Assembly: GCA_003139995.1 (NCBI GenBank)
Contig: PLIC01000179.1
Span: forward strand, 790-51,437
Direction of reading: 5' to 3'
DNA length: 50,648 nt
From: Candidatus Acidiflorens stordalenmirensis
GTDB taxonomy: Bacteria > Acidobacteriota > Terriglobia > Terriglobales > Acidobacteriaceae
The notes below the pieces were generated by a model that did not search any database, was not told where the DNA came from, and saw only the letters and a program-made list of their open reading frames with translations. The position numbers and the translations under genes are program-made. Positions 1 to 8,902 of the stretch are shown one piece after another. Each line of letters begins with the position of its first letter. The stretch's first letter is position 1.

Positions 1-408
1 AGCCACCAAAGTTTACTCGGGTCGCTGCGCACCACACAGGCTGTGACCGAGCATCGTGGAGAGCCGCTGCTGAACGAAATCAAAGCCCTTCGTGAATGGT
101 TGCGGCAGCGTCCGGATGACGGCTCTGATTATGTCTTTACGAGTCAGAAGGGCGGACGGCTTGATCGCTCTCAGTTTTTCCGGTTGTTCAGGACGATTGC
201 TAGTGCAGCCGGGGTGCCAGCAGAAAAGCAACATCCCCATGTTCTGAAGCACTCGATTGCCAGCCATTTGGTTTCTGCAAATGTCAATCTCGCCCTGGTG
301 AAACAGCAACTTGGCCACAAGAGCATCAATAGCACCATGCGCTACGTCGCGACTACTGACCAGCAGGCTTCACAAGCCACGACGACCGCTCTTATGAACA
401 TCTACTGA
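1..408 (+). CDS. Tyrosine recombinase/integrase, C-terminal part (cut by window edge)
   Basis: The frame is open from the first base to a TGA after NIY, so the gene starts outside the window. The visible part is the end of the catalytic domain of a tyrosine site-specific recombinase (XerC/D or phage-integrase type), which cuts and rejoins DNA through a 3'-phosphotyrosyl intermediate. Recognisable elements are the HVLKHSIASHL box (the H-x-x-R/K region), LGHKSINSTMRYV with the second His and the Tyr nucleophile, and a short tail. The first catalytic Arg lies upstream of the window. An IS66 element starts about 9 bp downstream. The family call is firm; the target and whether it is a transposon or island integrase cannot be told. 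Confidence 0.85.
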   Translation, partial: SHQSLLGSLRTTQAVTEHRGEPLLNEIKALREWLRQRPDDGSDYVFTSQKGGRLDRSQFFRLFRTIASAAGVPAEKQHPHVLKHSIASHLVSANVNLALVKQQLGHKSINSTMRYVATTDQQASQATTTALMNIY

Positions 409-479
409 GACCGATTGTAAGCGTCTGACCAACACAAACACACCTGTTCGGCGGGCGGGGTCTGTGTTGAAGTGTCCGG

Positions 480-839
480 GTGACCGCAAAAACAGAGTTG
501 TCAGCGCCCAAACGACGTACCCGTGCGGAAGTTCAGCAGTTGGTGGCCGAGTTTGCGAGCAGCGGCATGCGCCGGAGCGAGTTTTGCCAGAGTCGAGGTT
601 TGAGCTTCAGCACGCTGGATCGCCATCTGAAAAAGCGGCGGTGGAAGAGAAGGCGTAGACTAGTTTCTTCGGCCGGCCGGTTGGTGGCGGTGGAGTTGGC
701 CGCCAGGAAATCGCCGAAGCAGCACGAACCGAGTTGTGGGCTGGCCGTGGTGCTGCCGGGCGGGCGCCGGATCGAGGTACATCCTGATTTTGATACGAGT
801 ACGTTCGAACGCGTGGTGGGCATTCTGGAGCGAGCGTAA
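480..839 (+). CDS. tnpA: IS66 accessory protein TnpA (helix-turn-helix)
   Basis: A 119-aa basic protein and the first gene of the IS66 element. Residues about 12-55 (RTRAEVQQLVAEF followed by SEFCQSRGLSFSTLDRHLKK) form a transposase-type helix-turn-helix, and the C-terminal half (LAVVLPGGRRIEV) is the characteristic IS66 TnpA tail. In the family TnpA is needed together with TnpB and TnpC for transposition, but its exact role is not settled. A GTG start at 480 fits the length of relatives. tnpB begins 3 bp after its stop, so the two are probably co-translated. Confidence 0.85.
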   Translation: MTAKTELSAPKRRTRAEVQQLVAEFASSGMRRSEFCQSRGLSFSTLDRHLKKRRWKRRRRLVSSAGRLVAVELAARKSPKQHEPSCGLAVVLPGGRRIEVHPDFDTSTFERVVGILERA

Positions 840-842
840 GCC

Positions 843-1217
843 GTGTTTGGACTGGGCCCAGCTACACGGATCTATCTGGCCGCCGGGGTCACCGACATGC
901 GCAAGGGGTTCGAAGGGCTGTACGGTCTGGTTCGGGATCGATTGTCGTGTGAGCCTCTGAGCGGGCACCTGTTCTTGTTCTGCAACGGCCAGCGCAATCG
1001 GCTGAAGGTCCTCGTCTGGGACGGAAGCGGACTCTGGGTCTGTGCCAAGAGGTTGGAGAAAGGGCGTTTCACCTGGCCGCAATCCGGCGATGCGCAGGGC
1101 AAGGTCATCCTGAGTCACGAAGAGTTCTCGCTGTTGTTGGGTGGGATCGACCTGACCAAAACCAAGCACAAGCGGTGGTACCGGAAGGCTCTGCCAGAAG
1201 GACATACTACCGCATGA
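843..1217 (+). CDS. tnpB: IS66 Orf2-like protein TnpB
   Basis: A 124-aa protein of the IS66 Orf2 family. Diagnostic blocks are TRIYLAAGVTDMRKGF near the N-terminus, GHLFLFCNGQRNRLKVL in the middle and the KRLEKGRFTWP stretch. Full length for the family, GTG start, and only three bases from tnpA. IS66 elements require TnpB for transposition; its biochemical function is not established. The gene appears intact. Confidence 0.9.
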   Translation: MFGLGPATRIYLAAGVTDMRKGFEGLYGLVRDRLSCEPLSGHLFLFCNGQRNRLKVLVWDGSGLWVCAKRLEKGRFTWPQSGDAQGKVILSHEEFSLLLGGIDLTKTKHKRWYRKALPEGHTTA

Positions 1218-1266
1218 GTTGGTTGCTTGAACGATTCGAGCGGCTCTGGTAAATCAATAACCCATC

Positions 1267-2787
1267 GTGAGTGCGCCTTCCATTCCTTCAGCTCCAGCCG
1301 ATCTGGAACTCATCGCACAACTGAAGAGCAAGCTACAGTACGCGGAACTGAGGATTCGAGTGCTGGAAGAGCGTCTGCGGCTGATGCGGATCGAGAAGTA
1401 TGGTGCGGGCGGAGAGAAACTTTCGCAGGCGCAAATGCAATTGTTCGAGCCTGAGCCTGTCGTCAGTGAAATGATCGAGCAGGCGGAGAGGGAGCACGCG
1501 CCAGTGCATCGCTCGACCAAGAAATCCGTCAAGCATCCGGGTCGCCAGGAGTTGTCGGCGAATCTTCCACGCATAGAGCGGATTCTGCCCTGCGCATTGG
1601 ATCAGCGCGTATGCAAACGCTGCGGAAAAGAAACTGTGGTGATCGGCTACGAAGAGAGTTCCCAGTTGGATGTGGAGCCTGCGAGGTACTTCGTACTGGT
1701 CACGAAACGAGAGAAGCGGGCTTGCCGGTCGTGTGAGGATCTCGGCGTCGTCTCAGCGCCCCTGCCGCCACGGATCATCGAGAAGTGCCTGGCGAGTGAC
1801 CGGATCGTCATCGAGACGGTCGTCAGCAAATATTGCAATCACACTCCCCTGCATCGGCAGAGCATGATTCTGGAAAGAGATATCGGCTTGGAAATCAGCT
1901 GCGCAACGCTGGACGGTTGGGTCCTCAAAGTTGGCGAGTTGCTGATCCCTATGGTCGCCGCGATGAGGCGAGAGTTGATCAGCGGAAGTTACATTCAGGC
2001 GGATGAAACCCCAGTCGATGTGCAGACACGCGAGGGCCGAGGTAAGAACCACCAAGCATACCTCTGGCAATACAGTCGCCCTGGAGGAAGCGTGGTGTTC
2101 GATTTTCGTCTAGGCCGTGGACGCGATGGGCCGAAGCGGTTCCTGGGACAGTTCGAAGGCATTCTGCAAACTGATGGAGACGCGGCTTACGATCAGATCG
2201 GCGGGCCGAGTCTGGTACATGCGGCTTGTTGGGCTCATGCTAGAAGACAGTTTTTCGAGGCGGTGCAGCTAAATCCCCGAGATCCGGTCGCAACCCCGAT
2301 TGTGGCTCAGATGGACGAACTGTTTGCCGTCGACGCCGAAGCTCGCCGCAAAGCACTGAGTGTTGCGGCGCGCCACGTCCGGCGCCAGGAAAGAGCGAAG
2401 CCTCTACTCGATGAGATCCGTGTGAGGATCGAAGCGGCGCAGTCCGTCGCATTGCCCTCCAGCGCACTCAGCAAGGCTTGCCAGTACGCGCTCACGCTTT
2501 GGAGGAAACTTACACGATTTCTGGAATATCCAGAACTTGAGCTGAGCAATAACCTGGCGGAGAACTCCATGCGTCCGGTAGTTCTTGGTCGAAGGAATTG
2601 GTTGCACATCGGCAGCCCACAAGCGGGACCGAAGGTTGCGGCGATTCTCTCGGTAGTGGAAAGCTGCCGCAGGCTGAAAGTCCCGGTGCGCGACTACTTT
2701 TCTGCGATTCTCCCCGGGCTTGCCGAACTCCCGATCCGGTGCCTCCCAGGCCTTACTCCCGCTGTGTGGGTTGGCCGGCATTCATAG
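1267..2787 (+). CDS. tnpC: IS66 transposase TnpC (DDE)
   Basis: A 506-aa transposase with full IS66 architecture. Residues about 10-50 are a leucine-zipper-like coiled coil. A zinc-binding region follows with Cys109, Cys116 and Cys119 and a later CRSC pair. The catalytic core carries Asp246 (ADETPV), Asp303 (QTDGDAAY) and Glu432 (NNLAENSMRP). The C-terminus ends with the PVRDYF-ILPGL region usual for these proteins. GTG at 1267 is the natural start, 49 bp after tnpB. The protein catalyses strand cleavage and transfer at the IS ends. No frameshift or stop interrupts it. Confidence 0.93.
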   Translation: MSAPSIPSAPADLELIAQLKSKLQYAELRIRVLEERLRLMRIEKYGAGGEKLSQAQMQLFEPEPVVSEMIEQAEREHAPVHRSTKKSVKHPGRQELSANLPRIERILPCALDQRVCKRCGKETVVIGYEESSQLDVEPARYFVLVTKREKRACRSCEDLGVVSAPLPPRIIEKCLASDRIVIETVVSKYCNHTPLHRQSMILERDIGLEISCATLDGWVLKVGELLIPMVAAMRRELISGSYIQADETPVDVQTREGRGKNHQAYLWQYSRPGGSVVFDFRLGRGRDGPKRFLGQFEGILQTDGDAAYDQIGGPSLVHAACWAHARRQFFEAVQLNPRDPVATPIVAQMDELFAVDAEARRKALSVAARHVRRQERAKPLLDEIRVRIEAAQSVALPSSALSKACQYALTLWRKLTRFLEYPELELSNNLAENSMRPVVLGRRNWLHIGSPQAGPKVAAILSVVESCRRLKVPVRDYFSAILPGLAELPIRCLPGLTPAVWVGRHS

Positions 2788-2953
2788 ACTCAAGTGACTG
2801 GGGCATTAGCGGGAAGGGGTTTTGCGAGGACAACCCCATAGGTTCCTGTTTGCCAATCACACGTCCCGTGATGAGCCGATTCTGGCATCGTGAACAAATA
2901 ACGCGATGTTTTATCAACTGACGGTATGCGACAAAAAAGCGCGCATGCCTGCT
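2788..2953. other. Non-coding right flank of the IS66 element
   Basis: This 166-bp gap between the transposase stop and the TPR remnant contains no convincing gene. It should hold the right junction of the IS, but I could not identify a clean terminal repeat or target duplication. Confidence 0.4.
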
Positions 2954-3166
2954 TCACTGTAGCTCAGCGTATTCCGCTTTGGCTTCCTTCAGGATGGGGA
3001 TGTCGGAATCGGCGTTTTTCCACAGTGACAGAAAAGTTTGGTACTCAGTCTTCGCTTTTGTCGAGTCATGCGACAAGGCGCAGGCGCGGCCGAGTCCAAG
3101 GTGCGCGAGCGCTCCGATGGGCTTGTTTTCGACAAGTCCCGGATGGTCGATAATCATGCGAAATAG
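2954..3166 (-). pseudogene. C-terminal remnant of a TPR protein (kinase/TPR type)
   Basis: About 65 codons encode the last TPR-like helices of a protein: HPGLVENKPIGALAHLGLGRA, then KAKTEYQTFLSLWKNAD and the terminal ILKEAKAEYAELQ. This ending is typical of the large Ser/Thr kinase-TPR proteins of Acidobacteriota. No start codon context or upstream domain is in frame, so this looks like the 3' stump of a lost gene. It lies just downstream of a second truncated TPR gene on the same strand, suggesting that a tandem family was rearranged here. Confidence 0.6.
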
Positions 3167-3370
3167 CTGAGGACGATGGTCACTTTAGGATCACGGGATG
3201 CCGACGCCGCGTACAAGATCCATGAAGCGCGGAGCGAATGGGATCGTATTCTCGATTGATTCTCAATCCCAGACAGGGAGAAGTGGGGGCACCAGATCTT
3301 GCAGAAGTCCGGAGCAAAGCAGAGGTGGCATGAAGCGGGCGCACATGCTTCGCTTCGCCACCCGGCGACG

Positions 3371-5668
3371 TTACGCAATCTGCTTATGCTTCCGGTGTCC
3401 TTCCGAACTCAGCGGCGCACCGCTGGATCGAGCTTTAAGAATGGCCGCAGCCTTCCGGGAGATCCGCCCGAATCCCTTCCTGGAGGCATCTTTCTCTAAG
3501 GCTGCAAGATGCGCGCAGCCGGGGGCCGTGTCGCCGGAAGCGATTTCAGCCTGTGCGAGCGCTAGGCGAGCCTCGAATTCCTCCGGGACAAACCCGGTTT
3601 TCTTGGTTTCGGCGACGATCAGCCGGAGGCTCTTGACCGCTTCGATTCTCTCCACGCGGCTGGCCGATGCGGCGCGCACGCTAGCAGCCGTAGTAGCCAA
3701 GATGAACTCACTCTCCCGGCTGGTTCTTTGTCCGGGAGTTGCAGTAGCTTGGTCCAATATCTTCCTGGAATCCTGAATTTTTCCCTGGGCGAGAAGAACT
3801 CGCGCCAGAACGGCTTCTGCATCCGATCGGTAACGATCCGGTGCCTTAAGCCTTTCGATCTGCTCTATTGCTTTGCGAGCCGCAATCGCTGCATCTTCGC
3901 TCTTACCCAAGTCAAGTAAGATACCAGCTAAGCTCATATAGGTATCGATAATCTGTGCCTGCCCGTTCTCTTGAAATGTCGAGATGGCTTTGCTTTCATC
4001 CTGCCAAGCTTCATTCGGGTTTCCCTGCGCTTGAAGAACGAGGCCCAGTTCGTGAAGATCGTAAGCGGCTAGATCCTTATTACTGGTTGCTCGACAGATC
4101 TCGAGGGACTGCTGGTACATGCGCTCGGCGCCTCGAAGATCGCCGAGATCCAATAAGATTTCGCCGAGATTGGCCTTTGACACAGCAATACCCTCTTGGT
4201 CCCGGAGTTCAGACCAGATTGCCAGCGATTCTTCAAGATTTCTGTGCGCTCCGTTTAGATCGCCGAACTGCTGAAGCTCTGCTGCGATGTTGTTAAGCTC
4301 GCGCGCGACACCGTCGCGATCTCCAATAGCTCGAAACGTAGATAGAGAATCCTCATACGTCTTCTTGGCTGCGGCAAAATCTCCCTGCAGATCGAATAAA
4401 TGCCCGTCCATTGCCTCCGCATGGGCAAACTCGTCCTTATTGCCGACTACGGCAAAGACCTGCTTCGACTCGTTCACCGCTGCCGCGGACTCATCCAGCC
4501 TGCCCAGATTTCCGAGCTCGCGGGCTCGTATGATCAAAGCGTGCGCCAGAAGAAGAGAAGCCCCCAGCGAACGCGCCTTTTCCGCCCCTTTGTCGGCCCC
4601 TGCCAAAGCTTTCTTTAAATCTCCTTGGGCTTCCGCCGCGTCCGCTTCAGCCAGATCAATGCTCGGATCGTTTCCGAGTGGCGGAGGAAGCTTGCGCAGA
4701 GCCGCGATAATCGCTTCCGCGTCCTTTCCTTTTCCTCCGCTAACCTGGGCATGGATCAAGGCCAGCCCATAGTCGATCCTATCGGGGAAGAACTCGAAGA
4801 GCAGGCGATAGGTCTCGATTGTCTTCTCCCAGTCCCGAGAGACCTCGTAATAACGCGCCTGTACCAGTGATCGTTCTGCGCGGGGCAGCCTGGAAGAAAG
4901 CTCTGAAGCTCTCTTCGCTTCCCCTATTGCCATTGCATCGTAGCCCAATTTTGACCATGCGGTCGCCAAGGCGGAATGCGGCAGAGCATTATTCGGTTCT
5001 ATGGCGATTGCCTTTTGCAACAAATCGCGACCGGCTAGAGCGTCAAACGCACGTAGCTTGTCAAGTCCTTCCGCGTAAAACCGCGCCGCCTCGGGGTTCG
5101 AGGGCAAGGCGGATGCCACTTGTTCCGCTTGCTGGCTCGTAACCGCAGGGACCGCAAGCTTGGCACGCAGATGCTCGCCGACCCGCGAAACCAAATCGAA
5201 CAGGTGAGAGTCGGTTCCGGTTTCCGATATGGTAGCGATAGTCTCTCCGGTTGCCGTGTCTTGCAAACGAACATCAACCCGAATATCGGTGCCCGAAGCA
5301 CTCCCCAAGCTGGCATAGGAACCAATGACGACCCAATCGCTCCCCAGGTATTGCCTGACTCGTCCCAGACTGTCCCGGCCGAGGCTGTCGACTTCGGGCA
5401 GGGCCAGTTCGACCTTCATGCGCGCGACATTCTCCTCGGGTATGGTCCGGAGCCGCTCTCCGGCGGCAAGTTCCGCGCTCAACCAGTCGGACAGCGCGGT
5501 GGAGAGCCAGGCATGTTCGGCATCCCCGGTGAGGTTCTTGAATCCCAGAACCGCGACTGAACTCCTCGCGACTAGAGGCGGACCGGTCGGAACTTGCGGG
5601 CGATGAGAGTGCGTGGAATAGACCACCGTCAGCCCATTGCTTCCGCATGACCTCGCGACCTCGACCAT
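3371..5668 (-). CDS. TPR-repeat protein with TolB/FlgO-like N-terminal region, probably N-terminally truncated
   Basis: A 765-aa reading frame. Residues about 35-165 (SVAVLGFKNLTGD, WLSTALSDWLSAELAAG, WVVIGSY, then IRVDVRLQDTATGETI) match the region that follows the transmembrane segment in acidobacterial Ser/Thr kinase-TPR proteins. Residues about 190-700 are repeated TPR-like helix pairs, for example ALPHSALATAWSKLGYD and LADLGDLRGAERMYQQSLEI-type units. The expected upstream kinase and membrane segment are absent: the first 15 or so codons run antisense into a glycosidase fragment, no Shine-Dalgarno precedes the ATG, and this looks like a breakpoint. It may therefore be a pseudogene despite its long open frame. 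Confidence 0.7.
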   Translation of the reverse strand: MVEVARSCGSNGLTVVYSTHSHRPQVPTGPPLVARSSVAVLGFKNLTGDAEHAWLSTALSDWLSAELAAGERLRTIPEENVARMKVELALPEVDSLGRDSLGRVRQYLGSDWVVIGSYASLGSASGTDIRVDVRLQDTATGETIATISETGTDSHLFDLVSRVGEHLRAKLAVPAVTSQQAEQVASALPSNPEAARFYAEGLDKLRAFDALAGRDLLQKAIAIEPNNALPHSALATAWSKLGYDAMAIGEAKRASELSSRLPRAERSLVQARYYEVSRDWEKTIETYRLLFEFFPDRIDYGLALIHAQVSGGKGKDAEAIIAALRKLPPPLGNDPSIDLAEADAAEAQGDLKKALAGADKGAEKARSLGASLLLAHALIIRARELGNLGRLDESAAAVNESKQVFAVVGNKDEFAHAEAMDGHLFDLQGDFAAAKKTYEDSLSTFRAIGDRDGVARELNNIAAELQQFGDLNGAHRNLEESLAIWSELRDQEGIAVSKANLGEILLDLGDLRGAERMYQQSLEICRATSNKDLAAYDLHELGLVLQAQGNPNEAWQDESKAISTFQENGQAQIIDTYMSLAGILLDLGKSEDAAIAARKAIEQIERLKAPDRYRSDAEAVLARVLLAQGKIQDSRKILDQATATPGQRTSRESEFILATTAASVRAASASRVERIEAVKSLRLIVAETKKTGFVPEEFEARLALAQAEIASGDTAPGCAHLAALEKDASRKGFGRISRKAAAILKARSSGAPLSSEGHRKHKQIA

Positions 5669-6374
5669 TCCTGTTCAGATCTACGATGTCACGTTACTGA
5701 GTGACTCCGATCAGCCCCAACACCTACAGCTCAGGCTTGAGAACAGCAAGCCGGGAAAAGCCTCCGATCACGTAGTCGTATTCAGCGACAATGATGGCCA
5801 GATTGCCTTCGGCGCGCAAGATGGAGTGGCCGACGAACACGGCGTTGGCGTCAATCTTGATTTGCCCGCGCACGCCTCGCGCACGGCGCGCTTTGTGATT
5901 GGATGGTACTATCCGGCGCTGCACATACGGGGACAGGAATCGCGGTACTACACAAAAGCTTTTGCAAATGCGACCGCAGTGGTCGCGCGAGGATTGCAGG
6001 ATGCGGATGCGTGGTCGGATCGAATCGATGCCTGGCACGATTCCCTGCAAGTGCCAACTTATTTCAAAAGATTGTGGTTCAGTTCGCTGGCTTCGGTGAT
6101 GGCATCGACCATGCTGACGAGCGAGCTCGCTTACTATGCCATCGAGACGCCGCATGACGGCCTCAACACGATGGATGTCGATGCCTACAGCAGCTGGATC
6201 AATTTGGTCAATTGGCCGGAGCTGGAACGCATGGACATGGAGGAGTTTTTCGCTACCTTCACCGTACACGTACACTCTGGTTGGGAAAAAGCATTGCTGA
6301 ACGGCAAACCTTCCGCGGTTCCTGTTCGCATACCCAGGAGCACAAGGGAGTGCCGGATTGAGTTCGTCCCATGA
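5643..6374 (+). pseudogene. GH116 (GBA2-type glucosylceramidase) N-terminal-domain fragment
   Basis: The reading frame resembles an internal segment of bacterial non-lysosomal glucosylceramidase-like GH116 proteins. It starts within the N-terminal beta domain (IPVQIYDVTLLSD, FVIGWYYPA, RYYTKAFANA) and runs into the start of the catalytic domain (YFKRLWFSSLASVMAST, IETPHDGLNTMDV, SSWINLVNWPELE). It lacks the true start of the family and ends soon after a region where hundreds of catalytic residues should follow. Both ends are therefore missing. It abuts the truncated TPR gene head-to-head, marking a recombination junction near 5.6 kb. Confidence 0.65.
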
Positions 6375-6477
6375 TTGTCCTTGTGGGGCGGCGATGAATG
6401 CTTCTCGCGGCGCAGGATCAAAGTGCGGCACATTTCTTGGAGGCGCCTGACTGAAAGCTCGGACAAACGCGAGTGGC

Positions 6478-6630
6478 TTGCAATATGCCATCCGATTAGC
6501 GGTGGCGGCATTTCTCTTGGGCACGGTGACAGCGTCTGCGCACGCGCAGAACTCCGTTGGCATCAAGCCGTCGCCGCAGCAGGTGGAGTGGCAGGACCTG
6601 GAGTTCGGAATCCCACTCCCCGACAGGTAG
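6478..6630 (+). pseudogene. N-terminal remnant of a second GH29 alpha-L-fucosidase
   Basis: Fifty codons encode a signal peptide (AIRLAVAAFLLGTVTASAHAQ) followed by GIKPSPQQVEWQDLEFGI, the canonical opening of secreted alpha-L-fucosidases, where FIHFG would be expected next. Instead the frame leaves homology and stops at TAG 6628-6630. An apparently intact fucosidase starts 50 bp further on. This is best read as the stump of a neighbouring or ancestral GH29 gene. Confidence 0.6.
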
Positions 6631-6679
6631 AAAGATAATCTGTGACCGTCTATATCGCGGTCAGGAGAGACGAACGGTT

Positions 6680-8125
6680 ATGAAAATGGATTCGGTTTCC
6701 CGACGGTTATTTTTGAAACAACTCAGCGTGGCCGGGGCCGGTGCGATCGTGTACTCGGCCCGCAATGCGGAAGGACTGAGTATCGCGAAAGCGGCAGATC
6801 CACAGGCCACGACTGCACAGACTAGCTCTGTACTAAACAAGGAAGCAGCCACGCGGGCGCAAAGAATGGCGTGGTGGCATGAGGCCAAGTTCGGCATGTT
6901 CATCCACTGGGGACTGTACAGCGTGGTGGGCCAGCATGAATGGGCCATGGAGGCGGAAGGAATTCCGATTTTGCAGTACGAGTTGCTGGCCAAACATTTT
7001 CAGCCAAAGCCCAATGCCGCGCGGGAGTGGGCCAGACTGGCGCGACGCGCGGGGCAGAAGTATATGGTGATGACCACCAAGCACCACGAGGGCTTCTGCC
7101 ATTTCGACTCCAAGCTCACCGATTACTGCGCCACTCGCCAGGGGCCCGGACGCGACCTGGTTCGCGAATTCGTCGACGCGGCGCGGGCCGAGGGGCTGCG
7201 CGTGGGTTTCTACTACTCGCTGATGGACTGGCACCATCCCGATGGCGTTCGCTGCAAAACCGATGAGGGCGCGCGCAAGCGCTTTGTCGAATACTCCCAT
7301 GGCTTGATCCGCGAGTTGATGACGAATTACGGGAAGATCGATGTGCTCTGGTATGACGTCGACTGGCCCATGACTGCGGAACAGTGGGAAGCGGAGCGTA
7401 TGAATCAAATGGTATTCGAACTTCAGCCCGAGATCATCGTGAATAACCGCAATGGACTGGAAGGGGATTTCTCCACGCCTGAGCAGGAAATCGAGGCGGC
7501 AGAGAAAGGGCGCGCCTGGGAAACCTGCATGACCATGAACGATAGCTGGGGTTATAACCGGGGCGATGACGGATGGAAGACAGCCAAGACGATCGTGAGC
7601 AATCTTGCGAGTTGCGCCCAAGGCGGCGGAAATTATCTGCTGAATATTGGTCCCAAGCCCGACGGATCGGTGCCCGTCGAATCCGTCGAGATTCTTGAAA
7701 CCGTAGGCAAGTGGCTCGACACCAACGGCAAGTCCATCTACGGCACTGAGCGCGGATCGTTTAGCTGGAACCCCAATGCCAACTACACGCGTCGCGGCGC
7801 CACGCTCTACATCCATCAGCAATACTGGCCGGGAGGCTCTCCCGCGGCCGAGTGGTTGCCGTTCTTCCAGCCCGCAACCGTGCTTGCCATCGGCGGCCTG
7901 AAGACGAAGGTGAAATCCGTGCGACTGCTGAAAACCGGCCAGAACGTGCCCTTCACGCAGGACGAGTTCTCCCTGCGTCTGACGGCGCTGCCATCGCAAG
8001 CGCCGGACCATCCCACTACCGTCTTCGAAGTAGAGTGCGAAGACGAGCCTGTGATCGACCACAACGCAATCCGCTCGCAGTGGCCGCGCTACAAGGTGGG
8101 TATCGGCGAGGAACTGTCCAAATGA
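6680..8125 (+). CDS. GH29 alpha-L-fucosidase, exported
   Basis: A 481-aa glycoside hydrolase that removes alpha-L-fucose from glycans with retention. The start at ATG 6680 is chosen because AGGAGA lies 12 bp upstream; longer in-frame starts have no ribosome site. The leader has a Tat-like SRRLFLKQL motif and a hydrophobic stretch, so export folded to the periplasm or surface is likely. The catalytic barrel shows KFGMFIHWGLYSV, KHHEGFCHFDSK, GFYYSLMDWHHP and IDVLWYDVDW; the Asp in the last block is the expected nucleophile. Further blocks, NYLLNIGPKPDG and WLDTNGKSIYGT, are classic GH29. Full length. It is the only intact gene in a decayed glycosidase cluster. Confidence 0.92.
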   Translation: MKMDSVSRRLFLKQLSVAGAGAIVYSARNAEGLSIAKAADPQATTAQTSSVLNKEAATRAQRMAWWHEAKFGMFIHWGLYSVVGQHEWAMEAEGIPILQYELLAKHFQPKPNAAREWARLARRAGQKYMVMTTKHHEGFCHFDSKLTDYCATRQGPGRDLVREFVDAARAEGLRVGFYYSLMDWHHPDGVRCKTDEGARKRFVEYSHGLIRELMTNYGKIDVLWYDVDWPMTAEQWEAERMNQMVFELQPEIIVNNRNGLEGDFSTPEQEIEAAEKGRAWETCMTMNDSWGYNRGDDGWKTAKTIVSNLASCAQGGGNYLLNIGPKPDGSVPVESVEILETVGKWLDTNGKSIYGTERGSFSWNPNANYTRRGATLYIHQQYWPGGSPAAEWLPFFQPATVLAIGGLKTKVKSVRLLKTGQNVPFTQDEFSLRLTALPSQAPDHPTTVFEVECEDEPVIDHNAIRSQWPRYKVGIGEELSK

Positions 8126-8164
8126 GTTTGCGACCGAAAAGAATCGGAAAGCTGCCAGTCAGCT

Positions 8165-8897
8165 GCTGAAAAACTCGCGTCAGGAGTGCATACACTCGCG
8201 CGCTGAGGCGATTGAGCGATTTGTCCAGTTGATTCTCAGAGGCAAACCCTACCAATGCATTCCCCGCACGGACGTTGAAGTCAATATCGGGCAGGGGTTC
8301 GATCTTGTCACCGGGACTGACCTGTGCAACTAGCTTGAGGAAAAGACGTAGTTTGCAGATTTCGGTCGCCTCTTCCATGATGTCCACGCCATAAATGTTA
8401 TTGAGGATGATTGACTTCAAGATGAAGTAACGCGGACTGGGGTGCCGTTGCTTGTCGTTCATTTCGTCTAGGAGTTGCCGGAAGTCCTTGAGTTTGTCAG
8501 GACTGTGCTTCTCGCCAGAGCGGTCAAGATCATCTACGAACGCTTGCATCCTGACAAGGCACGCGTCGTAAAGCCCTTCGAGAATGTTCAAGGCGGCAAA
8601 GAGGAATGCACCGGAACCACATGCCGGGTCAAGAACCGATGTGCTACGAATGGCTTTGTAGAAGGATCGGAGGGTTTCGGTGCCTTCGCAGTTCGCGATG
8701 ACTTCCTCGGCAAAGCGACGACTGTCGAGGTTGTATGTAACAAACTGATCGATCGAGCGAACCTCGCCAGATTCCAATTTGTTGCGAATTAGTTTGTAGC
8801 GTTCGCGTCTGGCAACGACCTCCCGCCACGTTTCCGTTGGTAGGGCGTATCGCACATCGGCAGCTTTGTTCCAGTCACCACGTTGGTTCGGAATTGA
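8165..8897 (-). pseudogene. N6-adenine DNA methyltransferase fragment (Eco57I/type IIG-like)
   Basis: The minus-strand frame contains a SAM-binding motif I (LDPACGSGAFL), the following IYGVDIMEEATEICKLRLFL block, and PDIDFNVRAGNALVG. This arrangement is typical of large restriction-modification methylases of the Eco57I/type IIG class. The catalytic NPPY/F motif, which should come next, is absent because the frame runs into the 3' end of the fucosidase gene. On the upstream side the frame fades into unrelated sequence around 8.9 kb without a start. It is an internal fragment of about 245 codons and is very unlikely to be active. Confidence 0.7.
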
Positions 8898-8902
8898 AGG
8901 CA

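Larger units (their letters stand above)
417..2787 (+). mobile_element. IS66-family insertion sequence (tnpA-tnpB-tnpC)
   Basis: Three consecutive genes in the canonical IS66 order encode TnpA, TnpB and the DDE transposase TnpC. The left end probably begins at the GTAAGCG motif at 417, typical of IS66 tips. The right end is uncertain: the sequence just before 2787 (GTTGGCCGGCATTCAT) resembles the reverse complement of the left tip (GTTGGTCAGACGCTTAC) only imperfectly. I could not find an 8-bp target duplication beside these ends, so exact borders, especially the right one, are approximate. All three reading frames are intact, so the element may be active. Confidence 0.7.

Noticed and set aside
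2871..2881. Target-site duplication for the IS66 element
   Set aside because: AGCCGATT near 2874 only partly matches GACCGATT before the left end (6 of 8), and the adjacent bases do not resemble the left terminal repeat.
3198..3776. 192-aa plus-strand frame opposite the TPR gene
   Set aside because: Antisense shadow of the TPR repeats with biased Ser/Arg/Ala composition and no domain.
6833..8062. 409-aa minus-strand frame opposite the fucosidase
   Set aside because: Shadow of the GH29 gene with no motifs and no ribosome-binding site.
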